This document shows positions 8,103-16,305 of a DNA stretch of 41,057 nucleotides, piece after piece (position 1 is the stretch's first letter; each line of letters begins with the position of its first letter). The notes under the pieces are model-generated. The model was not told where the DNA came from. It worked only from the letters and a program-made list of their open reading frames with translations, and ran no database searches. Origin of the DNA: CAYRZL01 sp964428795 (lineage in GTDB: Bacteria; Bacillota; Clostridia; Lachnospirales; Lachnospiraceae); assembly GCA_964428795.1 (NCBI GenBank), contig CAYRZL010000013.1, positions 1 to 41,057 of the forward strand. The letters are read 5' to 3'. A program made the translations under genes and the position numbers.

Positions 8103-9527
8103 TCAAAGTGGAAATAAACTTTTCTCTTCAGCATTCTTTTTTACACAGAATACAGCAATAAACAATAAAACAGCACTGCCCAAAGCCATCGCCGCAAAAG
8201 TTACATTTAATCCATGTATCTGGGCATTATCACCGTATACTTCTGCCGAATGCTCCGCTGTTACAGTCATGATGCTGACAAACACAGCTGTTCCTATTGC
8301 TCCTGCAATAGTTCTTAAGGATGTCAGAAGCGCAGTGGCATGAGCTGTTGATTTTTTACGGATTCCATGTGTTCCCCATGTAATAATGGGCATCATCAGA
8401 CAGCCTATTGCAACACATCGTATTACATTATATATCGCGGGCAGCCATATCGGTGTCTGCATATTGATCACTACCATACCCAGATTGCTGGCCAGCATAC
8501 AAACTGCCCCTGTCAGGAATAGTACTTTCATTCCGACTTTATCATAGATTTTACCGGCAAAAGGACTGATAACAGCCATTACCAGTGAGCCTGGGAGCGT
8601 TACCAGACCGGAGGTTGTTGCAGAACATTTCATAATAGTCTGGACATAGAGCGGCATAATAATAGAAGATCCCATCATAACCAGATAAAGAAGCATGCTT
8701 CCTATCACGCTTAACGCATATTCTTTATTTGCTAATATCCTAAGCTCAAGAAACGGCTCCGTAAGATGGAACTGCCTATATACAAAAAATACTCCGGCAA
8801 CCACACCCACCACAAGGCAAAATAATATCTGAATACTTACAAATGGATAATTTCCCATATTTCCTATTCCCAGTGTAATTCCGCCAAAGGTAAACACACT
8901 GAGAATAAATGATGCTACATCAAAATTATTTTTTGCAGTATCAAGCACGTTCGTAAATGTACAGATCGCAAATACAAGAGAAACTGCCATAATCGCTATT
9001 GCGGCATAAAAAATCATCTTCCAGCCGAAAGAATCCACCAACACCCCGGCCAGAGTGGGTGCAATGACCGGAGCTGCGCCCACGGATAATCCATACCAGC
9101 CCATGGCGGTTCCTTTCTGTTCAGGCGGATAAATTGTCAAAATGATAACCTGAGCCATTGACATCAATATTCCGTTTCCGCAAGCCTGAAACACTCTACC
9201 AAGCATCAGGACAAAATAATTCGGAGCAATTACGCACAACAGCAACCCTATAAGGAAGCCAATAATCGCCGTTATGTAAAGTTTGCGCGATGGGAAACGA
9301 TTAATCAAAAATGCTGTGAGCGGCATCATAATTCCCATTGCCAGGGAGTAACCGCTTGTAAGCCATTGCCCTGTTGTAACGCTTATGCCAAAATCCCGCA
9401 CCATATCCGGAAGCGCTGTTGTCAAAGCTGTTGCAAGCATTGATGTGGCAATACAGGATATTATGATATTTATAAAAATCAGCGTTCTTCTATTTTTTGT
9501 TATGGTTACTGAATTACTCATTTTCAT
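8103..9527 (-). CDS. MFS drug exporter, DHA2 (EmrB/QacA-like) family
   Basis: Proton-coupled efflux of drugs or other small lipophilic molecules across the cytoplasmic membrane (family knowledge; substrate unknown). The 474 residues are almost wholly hydrophobic segments, consistent with the 14-helix DHA2 type. Family signs are a helix-2/loop segment GYSLAMGIMMPLTAF with RFPSRK after it, and an antiporter motif C-like GLSVGAAPVIAPTLAGVL near residues 145-165. The start overlaps the end of marR by 14 bp; AAAGGAA precedes two candidate ATGs (9527 and 9521). Overlap with marR implies co-transcription and regulation by that repressor. Confidence 0.9.
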   Translation of the reverse strand: MKMSNSVTITKNRRTLIFINIIISCIATSMLATALTTALPDMVRDFGISVTTGQWLTSGYSLAMGIMMPLTAFLINRFPSRKLYITAIIGFLIGLLLCVIAPNYFVLMLGRVFQACGNGILMSMAQVIILTIYPPEQKGTAMGWYGLSVGAAPVIAPTLAGVLVDSFGWKMIFYAAIAIMAVSLVFAICTFTNVLDTAKNNFDVASFILSVFTFGGITLGIGNMGNYPFVSIQILFCLVVGVVAGVFFVYRQFHLTEPFLELRILANKEYALSVIGSMLLYLVMMGSSIIMPLYVQTIMKCSATTSGLVTLPGSLVMAVISPFAGKIYDKVGMKVLFLTGAVCMLASNLGMVVINMQTPIWLPAIYNVIRCVAIGCLMMPIITWGTHGIRKKSTAHATALLTSLRTIAGAIGTAVFVSIMTVTAEHSAEVYGDNAQIHGLNVTFAAMALGSAVLLFIAVFCVKKNAEEKSLFPL

Positions 9528-9987
9528 TTATTTCCTTTCCCGAATCCATTCTGTGCCATATTTTTTTGTTTATATTCTCTATCATTTGCTCCATATTCTG
9601 TTCGGTAGACAAAATCTCAGACGGTAAAATATCCCGGCTCAACGTCCTGTAAAATCCATTGTGTATTTCCTTGATCCGTGTTACTGCCGGAATTGCCTTT
9701 TCTGTGAGATATAAATGCTTTACGCGTTTATCTTTTTCATCACCCACAAGCTTTACATAATGAATTTCTGCCAGCTTCTTAATGATTTTGGTCAGCGTGG
9801 CTTTATCCACACGAAAATGATTGACCATCTCCTGTGCAGTGGCACCAGGATGATCATAAATATATTCTACATAAAATTGCTGTCCCCATCCTATTTCAAA
9901 CTCAGCCAAACCATGATTATAATACATTTTCATAAGCCTGTCTAAAATTGAAATGCATCGTCCTAAATTAGAAAAATTACCATTCAT
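9514..9987 (-). CDS. MarR-family transcriptional regulator
   Basis: A 157-residue winged-helix regulator, probably sensing a ligand and controlling itself and the overlapping exporter gene. The helix-turn-helix/wing region is visible as GATAQEMVNHFRVDKATLTK followed by KKLAEIHYVKLVGDEKDKR, ending in the wing's D-x-R-type residues. The ATG at 9987 is chosen; the frame is open back to 10023, but that extension is unlike MarR N-termini and has no better ribosome site. A GGAAGGAG sequence lies about 11 bp before this ATG, a rather long spacing. The gene is divergent from the LUD-domain gene. Confidence 0.87.
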   Translation of the reverse strand: MNGNFSNLGRCISILDRLMKMYYNHGLAEFEIGWGQQFYVEYIYDHPGATAQEMVNHFRVDKATLTKIIKKLAEIHYVKLVGDEKDKRVKHLYLTEKAIPAVTRIKEIHNGFYRTLSRDILPSEILSTEQNMEQMIENINKKIWHRMDSGKEINENE

Positions 9988-10013
9988 ATAAATATTCACT
10001 CCTTCCGTGTAAT

Positions 10014-10043
10014 AAAATATCACAAAAAAGTAGCGTTGGCAAC
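10014..10043 (-). promoter_or_regulatory. marR promoter with candidate MarR operator over the -35
   Basis: On the minus strand, TTGCCA (10042-10037) and TATTTT (10019-10014) are 17 bp apart. The nearly symmetric GTTGGCAAC (10035-10043, one central base unpaired) covers the -35, where a repressor would block its own promoter. That MarR binds here is inference. Confidence 0.45.
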
Positions 10044-10064
10044 TTATTTAAACGTATTATTTCT

Positions 10065-10093
10065 TTTACTTTTTTAATTTCCCATGCTATGAT
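10065..10093 (+). promoter_or_regulatory. Promoter of the LUD-domain gene
   Basis: TTTACT (10065-10070), a 17-bp spacer and TATGAT (10088-10093), preceded by TG to form an extended -10. The start codon is 32 bp downstream. Confidence 0.55.
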
Positions 10094-10125
10094 AGTACTA
10101 TAAAAAATTGAAGGAAGGAAATCAG

Positions 10126-10764
10126 ATGAATCCAAAACAGACATTTTATAAAATTACTGCGGAAAAAATCATTGAGAACATGAAGAAACGACAGATAGAA
10201 GGCTACTATTGTGCTACAGCAGCCGAAGCCTCCGAGCTGGCTATGAGCTTTGTAAAGCCCGGTATGACCGTATCCAATGGTGGAACCATGACAGCCACCG
10301 ATATGGGAATGCTGGATGCATTGAAGGACAGAAAGGATATTACGTTTCTGGACCGCAGGGACGCCTCCACACCGGAAGAAATCACACGCATCTATCATGA
10401 ATCTTTCGATGCGGACTGTTACTTTATGAGTACCAATGCCATTACCAGAGAGGGCGAACTGGTAAATATTGACGGAACCGGAAACCGGGTAGCCTGTCTC
10501 ATCTACGGTCCGAAAACGGTCATCATCCTATGCGGAATGAATAAAGCCGCACTGGATGTCAACGACGCATACCTGAGAGTAAAGAACATTGCTTCTCCCC
10601 CAAACGCCATCCGGCTGAACCGTAATACACCATGCGCTCTTACGGGAAAATGCGGCGATTGTTTCAGTCCTGACTGCATCTGTTCCCATACTGTTGTGAC
10701 CCGCAGATGTGCCATCCCAGGGCGTATCAAAGTCATTCTGATTGGAGAAGAGCTTGGATATTAA
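10126..10764 (+). CDS. LUD-domain protein (LutC/DUF162-like)
   Basis: A 212-residue LUD-domain protein. Family members include LutB/LutC of L-lactate oxidation, but here there are no lut neighbours, so the substrate is unknown. It shows the segment VKPGMTVSNGGTMTATDMGM near residue 45, typical of this fold, and a C-terminal cysteine group CALTGKCGDC...CIC around 170-190 that could hold a metal or Fe-S centre. The ATG at 10126 follows AAGGAAGG; the in-frame ATG at 10108 lacks a ribosome site. Monocistronic, with its own promoter and terminator, and divergent from marR. Confidence 0.85.
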   Translation: MNPKQTFYKITAEKIIENMKKRQIEGYYCATAAEASELAMSFVKPGMTVSNGGTMTATDMGMLDALKDRKDITFLDRRDASTPEEITRIYHESFDADCYFMSTNAITREGELVNIDGTGNRVACLIYGPKTVIILCGMNKAALDVNDAYLRVKNIASPPNAIRLNRNTPCALTGKCGDCFSPDCICSHTVVTRRCAIPGRIKVILIGEELGY

Positions 10765-10788
10765 AAATCTGATTACGGGCAAAAACAA

Positions 10789-10850
10789 GCTCCGGCAGCT
10801 TTGTATATCACACAAAATTGCCGGAGCCTGCTATATTTTCTGTTATATTT
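10789..10850 (+). terminator. Terminator after the LUD-domain gene
   Basis: GCTCCGGCA (10789-10797) pairs with TGCCGGAGC (10819-10827), and the loop itself pairs further (TTTGT/ACAAA). T-rich sequence follows to about 10850. Confidence 0.8.
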
Positions 10851-10871
10851 TTTATTTCACTATGCCTTATA

Positions 10872-11377
10872 TTACATTTCCCGGGGAAGCTGAAGATTAT
10901 AATCTGCTCCCTGCAGCTCTCCATCCTGTTCCTGAAAAATCTTTAAATCAATTTCCGTGACACCATCCTTTACCTGAATAACCCAATCCAGGATTCCATC
11001 TGCAGCCTGGGGAATATTTTCCCTGCTTTCCCAATAAAAATCGTTATAATAGTAATCATATTCCTTCACATAATATTCATCACCATGTATGTAATGAGAA
11101 AGAGAATACCCTGGCGCTGTTCCTGTGTTTGTCACCGGAACCACGATTTTGTAAAAAGTATATCCCTGCTCAGAATTTCCCTCATACACATCTCCCAGCT
11201 TTTCCACCTGTATCTGCCCGGAAACTTCCAAATGATCCGTACTGTAATCGCCCTCAGCCGCATATCTCAGTTCATCACGGACTTCAGTACTATACCTAAC
11301 AGTAACAGCAAAAGAATGATCAATATAACGCTCAAAACAATATTGGAATTAATTTTCGATCCAGACCGCTTATTCAT
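10872..11377 (-). pseudogene. Frameshifted membrane-anchored protein gene
   Basis: A plausible gene start (ATG 11377) gives 36 residues: a basic N-terminus and a single hydrophobic helix, ending at a TGA (11269-11267). A second frame, open from the other side of that stop, continues with STEVRDELRYAAEGDY and about 120 more residues of sensible extracellular-type sequence (VVPVTNTGTAPGYS, then many Y/D residues) to the stop at 10872. Between them the frame changes in the overlap 11267-11343, so one indel has probably split a gene of about 165 codons. No family recognised. It overlaps the equally damaged gene before it. A sequencing error or programmed shift cannot be excluded. Confidence 0.6.
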
Positions 11378-11801
11378 CCTGTACACCTCCGTCCTCTTCC
11401 GTGTTCAGAGAAAAAGGGATCCGATAGCACGCCTGAATATTTTCTTTTGCTTCATCCCATACCTGTACATAAACCGCACATTCCTGTGCATCCTGAGGAA
11501 CGAAAAAATAAAGATATCACGCCACACCGACTCCGACAATCGCCACAAAAACAACCAGAACAATGATTCCAAGAACTATAGTACTGCGAAATGGCTTTAT
11601 TGCAGATTTGGGCTTCTTATAAGACATTTCCGGCTGACTGTTGGAAATCTCCGGCTGCTCATAAAGCATTTCCTGCTGACTATAGGAAGTCTCCGGCTAC
11701 TCCTCTGCTTTTTCTTCCGGCTTATGATACACACCGCACTTTGGACAGATTCCGTAGTATTTTTCATAGTCAAATCTTTTTCCGCATGATCTGCATTTCA
11801 T
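11370..11801 (-). pseudogene. Zinc-ribbon membrane protein gene with two internal stops
   Basis: The ATG at 11801 follows AGGGGAG at good spacing, only 12 bp after argS. The frame encodes an N-terminal zinc ribbon, MKCRSCGKRFDYEKYYG then CPKCG, a Gln/Glu/Ser-rich linker, one hydrophobic helix (VLGIIVLVVFVAIVG), and a short outside domain, ending at 11370 where it overlaps the next start. Codon 35 is TAG (11699-11697) and codon 95 is TGA (11519-11517). Reading through both leaves a continuous, sensible 143-residue protein, so this looks like a recently inactivated gene. Zinc-ribbon/one-helix proteins are common in Lachnospiraceae, but the function is unknown. Confidence 0.65.
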
Positions 11802-11813
11802 GAATATACTCCC

Positions 11814-13580
11814 CTACATCCTCTCCGGTGCATCAAATCCAAGCAGATCAATACAAGTCTCGAGAACCGCCTTTGTCAGCTCCAAAATCCTGATATAACT
11901 TGCCTGCTTCACTTCATCTTCCTCTGCCATTATTTTTGTCTCATGATAAAAACGGTTAAATCCATTGGACAAATCGTAAATATATGCGCAGAGCTTATGA
12001 GGCGCCAATTCCTCATAAGCAGTCTCCATCGCACTGTTAAATTTGCAAAGCTCCAGCATCAGTGCCTTTTCACTCTCAGAGCCCGCTGGAAGAATAACCG
12101 CATCATCTGCGGATTTTCCGCTCTGTGCATATTTGTTTAGAATGGATTTAATACGCACAATCGTATATAAAATATATGGACCTGTGTTTCCCTCAAAAGA
12201 AGTAAAACGTTCAATATCAAAAATATAATCTTTCGATGCCTGGTTAGACAGATCCCCATATTTGATAGCTGAAAGTGCGATCTGGCCTGCAGCCTTCTTT
12301 GCCGCTTCCTCATCCATCGTATGATTCTCTGCAATCTTCTGATACATCTGCTCATTGATATCGGCAATCAGGTGCTCCAGACGCATCACGCCGCCATCAC
12401 GGGTCTTAAATGGTTTTCCGTCCTTCCCGTTCATGGTTCCAAATCCGATAAATTTCAGATCGGTGTCCGCATCCACCAGCCCGGTCTTTTTTGCGCAGCG
12501 GAACACATGAATAAAATGCAGCTCCTGTCTTTTATCTGCCAGATAAATGATCTGGTCCGGATGATAATCCTTCATACGCCATACGATAGTGGCAAGGTCC
12601 GTAGTCGTATAAAGAGCCGCTCCGTCCGATTTTAAGATCATGCAGGGTGGAATCTCCTTTGCGTCCGTTTCCTCTCTCACATCCACCACCAGCGCTCCCT
12701 CATCCATATAAGCAAATCCTTTATCCTTCATCATCTGAACCATATCTGAAATATACGGGTCCGCATCGGATTCGCCTTTCCAGAGTTCAAAAGATACATT
12801 CAGATTGTCGTAATTTTTCTTCAGATCGGTAACAGAAACATTTAAAATGTGCTGCAATAATGCCCGGTAACCTCTACGCCCATGCTGCAATTCATAGGTT
12901 GCCTCCATGGCAGCCTCTTTATATGCCTCATCTTCCTTTGATTTACCGCTTGCAGTTGGATAAATTTCTTCCAGCTCGGAGATCGTGAAGGGAGCCTCCT
13001 GCGGATATTCCCCCTCATAAGACGCATCAAAGTAGGGAAGATCTGGCTTGCGTTCTTTTAATTCCACAATAATCAGACCCATCTGCAAGCCCCAGTCTCC
13101 CAGATGCACATCACCGATCATGTTGTGTCCCATAAATTTGCCGATTCTCTTTACACTCTCACCGATGATCGCAGAGCGTAAATGTCCCACATGCAGCGGT
13201 TTTGCCACGTTGGCTCCGCCATAATCCACGATAATGGTTTTCGGCTGTTCTGCCCTGTCGCATCCAAGACGCTCACATTCCTGCATCTGACACAGATAGT
13301 CTGCCAGATATGTTTCACTCAGCTTAATATTGATAAATCCGGGCTTTACCGATTCCACCATAGAAAACATCTCGTTTTCCTGCAAAAGCTCCGCTACCTT
13401 ATCCGATATCATAAACGGTGCACAATGATACTGTTTTGCACCTGCCATCGCGCCATTGCACTGAAATTCACACAGATCCGGGCGATTGGACAGTGTCACG
13501 CGGCCCAGATTCTCATCATAACCTGCATCTGCAAATGCCTTTTTTACCTGGTCTGTAATCAGATCAAGCATTTTTTTCAT
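11814..13580 (-). CDS. argS: Arginyl-tRNA synthetase
   Basis: Class I aminoacyl-tRNA synthetase charging tRNA-Arg. The 588 residues include the HIGH-type motif in KPLHVGHLRSAIIGES, a GFGTMNGKDGKPFKTRDGG segment in the position of the KMSKS loop (typical of ArgS forms lacking a canonical KMSK), and a C-terminal anticodon-binding helical domain ending in DLLGFDAPERM, the normal ArgS end. AGAGGT lies about 9 bp before the ATG. Two damaged small genes follow closely. A 50-bp sequence is duplicated upstream, around its promoter. Confidence 0.97.
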   Translation of the reverse strand: MKKMLDLITDQVKKAFADAGYDENLGRVTLSNRPDLCEFQCNGAMAGAKQYHCAPFMISDKVAELLQENEMFSMVESVKPGFINIKLSETYLADYLCQMQECERLGCDRAEQPKTIIVDYGGANVAKPLHVGHLRSAIIGESVKRIGKFMGHNMIGDVHLGDWGLQMGLIIVELKERKPDLPYFDASYEGEYPQEAPFTISELEEIYPTASGKSKEDEAYKEAAMEATYELQHGRRGYRALLQHILNVSVTDLKKNYDNLNVSFELWKGESDADPYISDMVQMMKDKGFAYMDEGALVVDVREETDAKEIPPCMILKSDGAALYTTTDLATIVWRMKDYHPDQIIYLADKRQELHFIHVFRCAKKTGLVDADTDLKFIGFGTMNGKDGKPFKTRDGGVMRLEHLIADINEQMYQKIAENHTMDEEAAKKAAGQIALSAIKYGDLSNQASKDYIFDIERFTSFEGNTGPYILYTIVRIKSILNKYAQSGKSADDAVILPAGSESEKALMLELCKFNSAMETAYEELAPHKLCAYIYDLSNGFNRFYHETKIMAEEDEVKQASYIRILELTKAVLETCIDLLGFDAPERM

Positions 13581-13616
13581 ATATCATCAACCTCTTTTCT
13601 CTTTTATATAAGCCAA

Positions 13617-13720
13617 GTATTACTCCCACTAGCCTCGTAAATACCTCGGCAAGTGTTCGTATTATACGTTGTATTACTCCCACTAGCCTCGTAAATACCT
13701 CGGCAAGTGTTCGTATTATA
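13617..13720. repeat. 50-bp perfect tandem duplication upstream of argS
   Basis: 13617-13666 and 13671-13720 are identical, separated by CGTT (period 54). Read on the argS strand each copy starts with TATAAT, and contains CGAGG twice and a partial stem CACT.GCC / GGC.AGTG. The proximal copy therefore places a second -10-like box nearer argS. The frame open across it (13564-13749) merely repeats IIRTLAEVFTRLVGVI and is not a credible gene. Confidence 0.95.
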
Positions 13721-13743
13721 TCACAAAACTCTGTTAGCCTCAA
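13715..13743 (-). promoter_or_regulatory. Probable distal promoter of argS
   Basis: TTGAGG (13743-13738), a 17-bp spacer and a consensus TATAAT (13720-13715) on the minus strand. The -10 is the first six bases of the distal repeat copy. The second TATAAT (13666-13661) has no good -35 at 17 bp. Confidence 0.55.
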
Positions 13744-13882
13744 TAACAAAAATACTACCCTTTTTCGTCGATAACATGACCTCTTATGCAGAATAAAAAG
13801 ATTCTTTTACGAGCATTCTTTTACTGCAAGGAAAATCAAAAAATTTCTTTGAAAATACAGCACCATCCATGGAGGTACGGGT

Positions 13883-14665
13883 ATGGCATCATACAAAGTT
13901 GAAATCTGCGGAATAAATACATCTACGCTTCCTATCCTGAAAGAAGCGGAAAAAGAGGAGCTGTTCCGCAGGATCAAAGCCGGAGATAAAGAAGCCAGAG
14001 AGGCTTATATCAAGGGGAACCTGCGGCTGGTACTCAGCGTAGTGCGGCGCTTTGCCGGAAGCAACGAAAATGTGGATGATCTCTTTCAGATCGGCTGCAT
14101 CGGTCTGATTAAATCCATCGACAATTTCAATCCTGATATGGAGGTAAAATTTTCCACTTATGCTGTACCTATGATCATAGGAGAAATCCGCAGGTATCTG
14201 AGAGACTACAATAGTCTGAGGGTCAGCCGATCTCTCCGCGATACCGCCTACAAGGCACTGCACACCAAAGAGCTGCTCCAGCGAAATTCCTGTAAAGAAC
14301 CTACGATTGAAGAAATTGCGAAGGAAATCAATATTCCAAAGGAGGATATCGTGCAGGCTCTGGACGCGATCCAAAGCCCGGTCAGTCTCTACGATCCTGT
14401 TTATACCGACGGAGGAGACACTCTCTATGTCATGGATCAGATAAGCGACAAAAAAAACCGGGAAGAGCGCTGGATTGAAAATCTCTCCCTCAGTGATGCC
14501 ATGAAACGACTGGGCGAACGGGAACAGCATATCATTAAGCTGCGCTTTTTTGAGGGCAAGACACAGATGGAAGTGGCAAATGAAATTCATATTTCTCAGG
14601 CACAGGTAAGCCGCCTTGAAAAATCAGCAATAAAAAATATGAGGAACTATCTGACTGTAAAATAA
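13883..14665 (+). CDS. sigG: Forespore sigma factor SigG
   Basis: RNA polymerase sigma-70-family factor for late forespore genes. The 260 residues start with KVEICGINTSTLP, the characteristic SigG N-terminus (including the anti-sigma-contacting region), followed by region 2 (NLRLVLSVVRRFAG, then DDLFQIGCIGLIKSIDNF), region 3 and a region 4 helix-turn-helix (MEVANEIHISQAQVSRLEK). GGAGGT lies 7 bp before the ATG. In Bacillus and many clostridia sigG follows sigE on the same strand; here it is on the opposite strand and an L,D-transpeptidase gene lies between. I could not identify a convincing SigF/SigG promoter by eye. Confidence 0.95.
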   Translation: MASYKVEICGINTSTLPILKEAEKEELFRRIKAGDKEAREAYIKGNLRLVLSVVRRFAGSNENVDDLFQIGCIGLIKSIDNFNPDMEVKFSTYAVPMIIGEIRRYLRDYNSLRVSRSLRDTAYKALHTKELLQRNSCKEPTIEEIAKEINIPKEDIVQALDAIQSPVSLYDPVYTDGGDTLYVMDQISDKKNREERWIENLSLSDAMKRLGEREQHIIKLRFFEGKTQMEVANEIHISQAQVSRLEKSAIKNMRNYLTVK

Positions 14666-14681
14666 GGTCAGATAGCTCCTC
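14641..14681 (+). terminator. Hairpin at the end of sigG
   Basis: A 15-base arm at 14641-14655 pairs with 14667-14681 (one mismatch); the left arm lies in the last codons of sigG. There is no T-run directly after, but a second small hairpin (about 14702-14722) followed by T/C-rich sequence lies just beyond. Together they separate sigG from the convergent L,D-transpeptidase gene. Confidence 0.5.
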
Positions 14682-14739
14682 GTAGCTTCGTATGGCGAAG
14701 AGAAACCTCCGCCGGAGCTTTCTTTCACATGCCTGGCAA

Positions 14740-16176
14740 CTAATATACGATAACCGCTGTGCCAATCTCCACTGCATTATAGATTTTTTCTGCGGCATCA
14801 TAAGGCGTATTCACACATCCGTGCGACCCGTTTGTCTTATATATATCTCCGCCATATTCCGTACGCCATCCATCTGCGTCATGAATACCTACATTTCCAT
14901 TAAATGGCATCCAGAAGGTCACATCAGAGCTGTATCCCATCGTCTCAATAGTTCCAAGTGTTGCCGGTGATTTTTTACCGTCAATCGCCCATACACTGCC
15001 TGCCGGAGTCTCATTTCCCTTGGACGGATTTCCGGTAACCACGGGCGTCTCCACCAGCAGTTTTCCGTCCTTATAACACCACATCGTTTGATCCTGTATA
15101 CTGATCTCAACATATGTGCCGCCTATATCATCTTCATTTCTGCTTTTTGCAGAATACAGATAGCTCGGCTCCAGCACAGCAGACTCTCCTGTCTTAATCT
15201 GCTCGATCAAAGCATCTGTCGTTTTATCTCTCAGCATACACCAGCCATAATCTCCTCCGGTCAGAGTTACCGTTTTCCCTTTGCTGGTCTTAAATTTCCT
15301 GGTACAACCATAAGTGTCATATTTCAGTGCAAGAGAACTGATATATTCACGCACCTTATCCCGGTCCAGATCTGCAGAAAAGTCCTCTCCCAGAACAAGC
15401 CACTCATGAATCATATCCGCTGTCACTGTCTCGCTGCGATCTCCGAAATCATAAGTAATCTCAACAGCCAGCCACTTATTTAATTCATCACGCTGTGCGG
15501 CCAGACTTTCATTATCACTGTATATCTGCGGGGTCTCATAACAGCCGGCTTCATCCAGATTCACGTCATTCTCTCCGTTATACACTGCCTCTGAGAGCAG
15601 CTCCATCGTCTTATCCTGCTTTAACAGGTTTCCGTTATCTTCGGGAATGACTTCATATGCACCATCCTCATATTCCAGATATGCATCCACCGGCACCTGC
15701 ACCTTTTCCTCATCAAAGAACGGCTGCCCCATGATCACCTGTTCAAACATCTCTTTATCATAAACAATGTCTATCGACACATCTTCGGTTCCGCTGCCCG
15801 GGAAAAAAACAGCCGGCCACAAAAGCACATTCTGATTATCTTTCATCTGCTGAATCTGATTTTTATCATCAAAATTCAGACCGATTTCCTCTGCTTCGAT
15901 TACAAATTCACCATCTCTGGTATCGACGGTCAACGTATATTCATCTACCTTTTCTTTTATCTTCGTGCGAAGAGAATCCATAGTCTCATTTGCAATGGGA
16001 ATTCCAAACACCGAAGTGTTGATGCAAAAACGGTTATGAAAATATACGATACCGGCTATATAGATGGCCGCTATAACGATCACGATGATCAATATTATTT
16101 TTAATCCTTTCCGGGTTGATTTTTTATCCAAATTCAACATATTCAATTCTGACTTTTTCATCTTTTCATTTGCCAT
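14740..16176 (-). CDS. L,D-transpeptidase (YkuD) with peptidoglycan-binding-like region
   Basis: Cell-wall enzyme expected to form 3-3 cross-links or attach molecules to meso-diaminopimelate in peptidoglycan. The 478-residue protein has a basic cytoplasmic N-terminus, one membrane helix at about 25-45 (GLKIILIIVIVIAAIYIAG), a long extracellular region resembling PG_binding_4/VanW-associated repeats, and a C-terminal YkuD domain. The active-site signature is complete: HDADGWR, then SHGCVN with the catalytic Cys at 454. It lies 129 bp after sigE and convergent with sigG, so a sporulation role (cortex or germ-cell wall) is tempting but only inferred from position. Confidence 0.92.
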   Translation of the reverse strand: MANEKMKKSELNMLNLDKKSTRKGLKIILIIVIVIAAIYIAGIVYFHNRFCINTSVFGIPIANETMDSLRTKIKEKVDEYTLTVDTRDGEFVIEAEEIGLNFDDKNQIQQMKDNQNVLLWPAVFFPGSGTEDVSIDIVYDKEMFEQVIMGQPFFDEEKVQVPVDAYLEYEDGAYEVIPEDNGNLLKQDKTMELLSEAVYNGENDVNLDEAGCYETPQIYSDNESLAAQRDELNKWLAVEITYDFGDRSETVTADMIHEWLVLGEDFSADLDRDKVREYISSLALKYDTYGCTRKFKTSKGKTVTLTGGDYGWCMLRDKTTDALIEQIKTGESAVLEPSYLYSAKSRNEDDIGGTYVEISIQDQTMWCYKDGKLLVETPVVTGNPSKGNETPAGSVWAIDGKKSPATLGTIETMGYSSDVTFWMPFNGNVGIHDADGWRTEYGGDIYKTNGSHGCVNTPYDAAEKIYNAVEIGTAVIVY

Positions 16177-16305
16177 ATTTCTTTTCCTTTGTAAGCAGAC
16201 ACATTCTTTTTGTCTGAACCTCTTACGCCTTTGTTGTCCTTTTTTATTTTACTCCTTTTTCCTTATTCATCAACCACTTAAAGAAAATTTAAATAATTTT
16301 ATAAT

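Noticed and set aside
7259..8134. Several open frames of 60-140 codons on both strands in the palindrome region
   Set aside because: The two strands give similar peptides because the DNA is palindromic; none has a convincing ribosome site or known domain.
8103..10764. Horizontal transfer of the marR-MFS region
   Set aside because: It looks somewhat richer in A+T than its neighbours, but I found no integrase, repeats at the borders or attachment site, and I could not compute composition.
13617..13720. Possible CRISPR from the direct repeat
   Set aside because: Only two copies, 4-bp spacing and no cas genes.
13564..13749. A 61-codon minus-strand frame with a duplicated IIRTLAEVFTRLVGVI peptide
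   Set aside because: It is only the translation of the 50-bp tandem repeat and overlaps the argS promoter and start.
13810..13845. Possible SigF-type promoter (GCATT then GGAAAATC) before sigG
   Set aside because: Spacing and -10 fit the consensus poorly; not supportable by eye.
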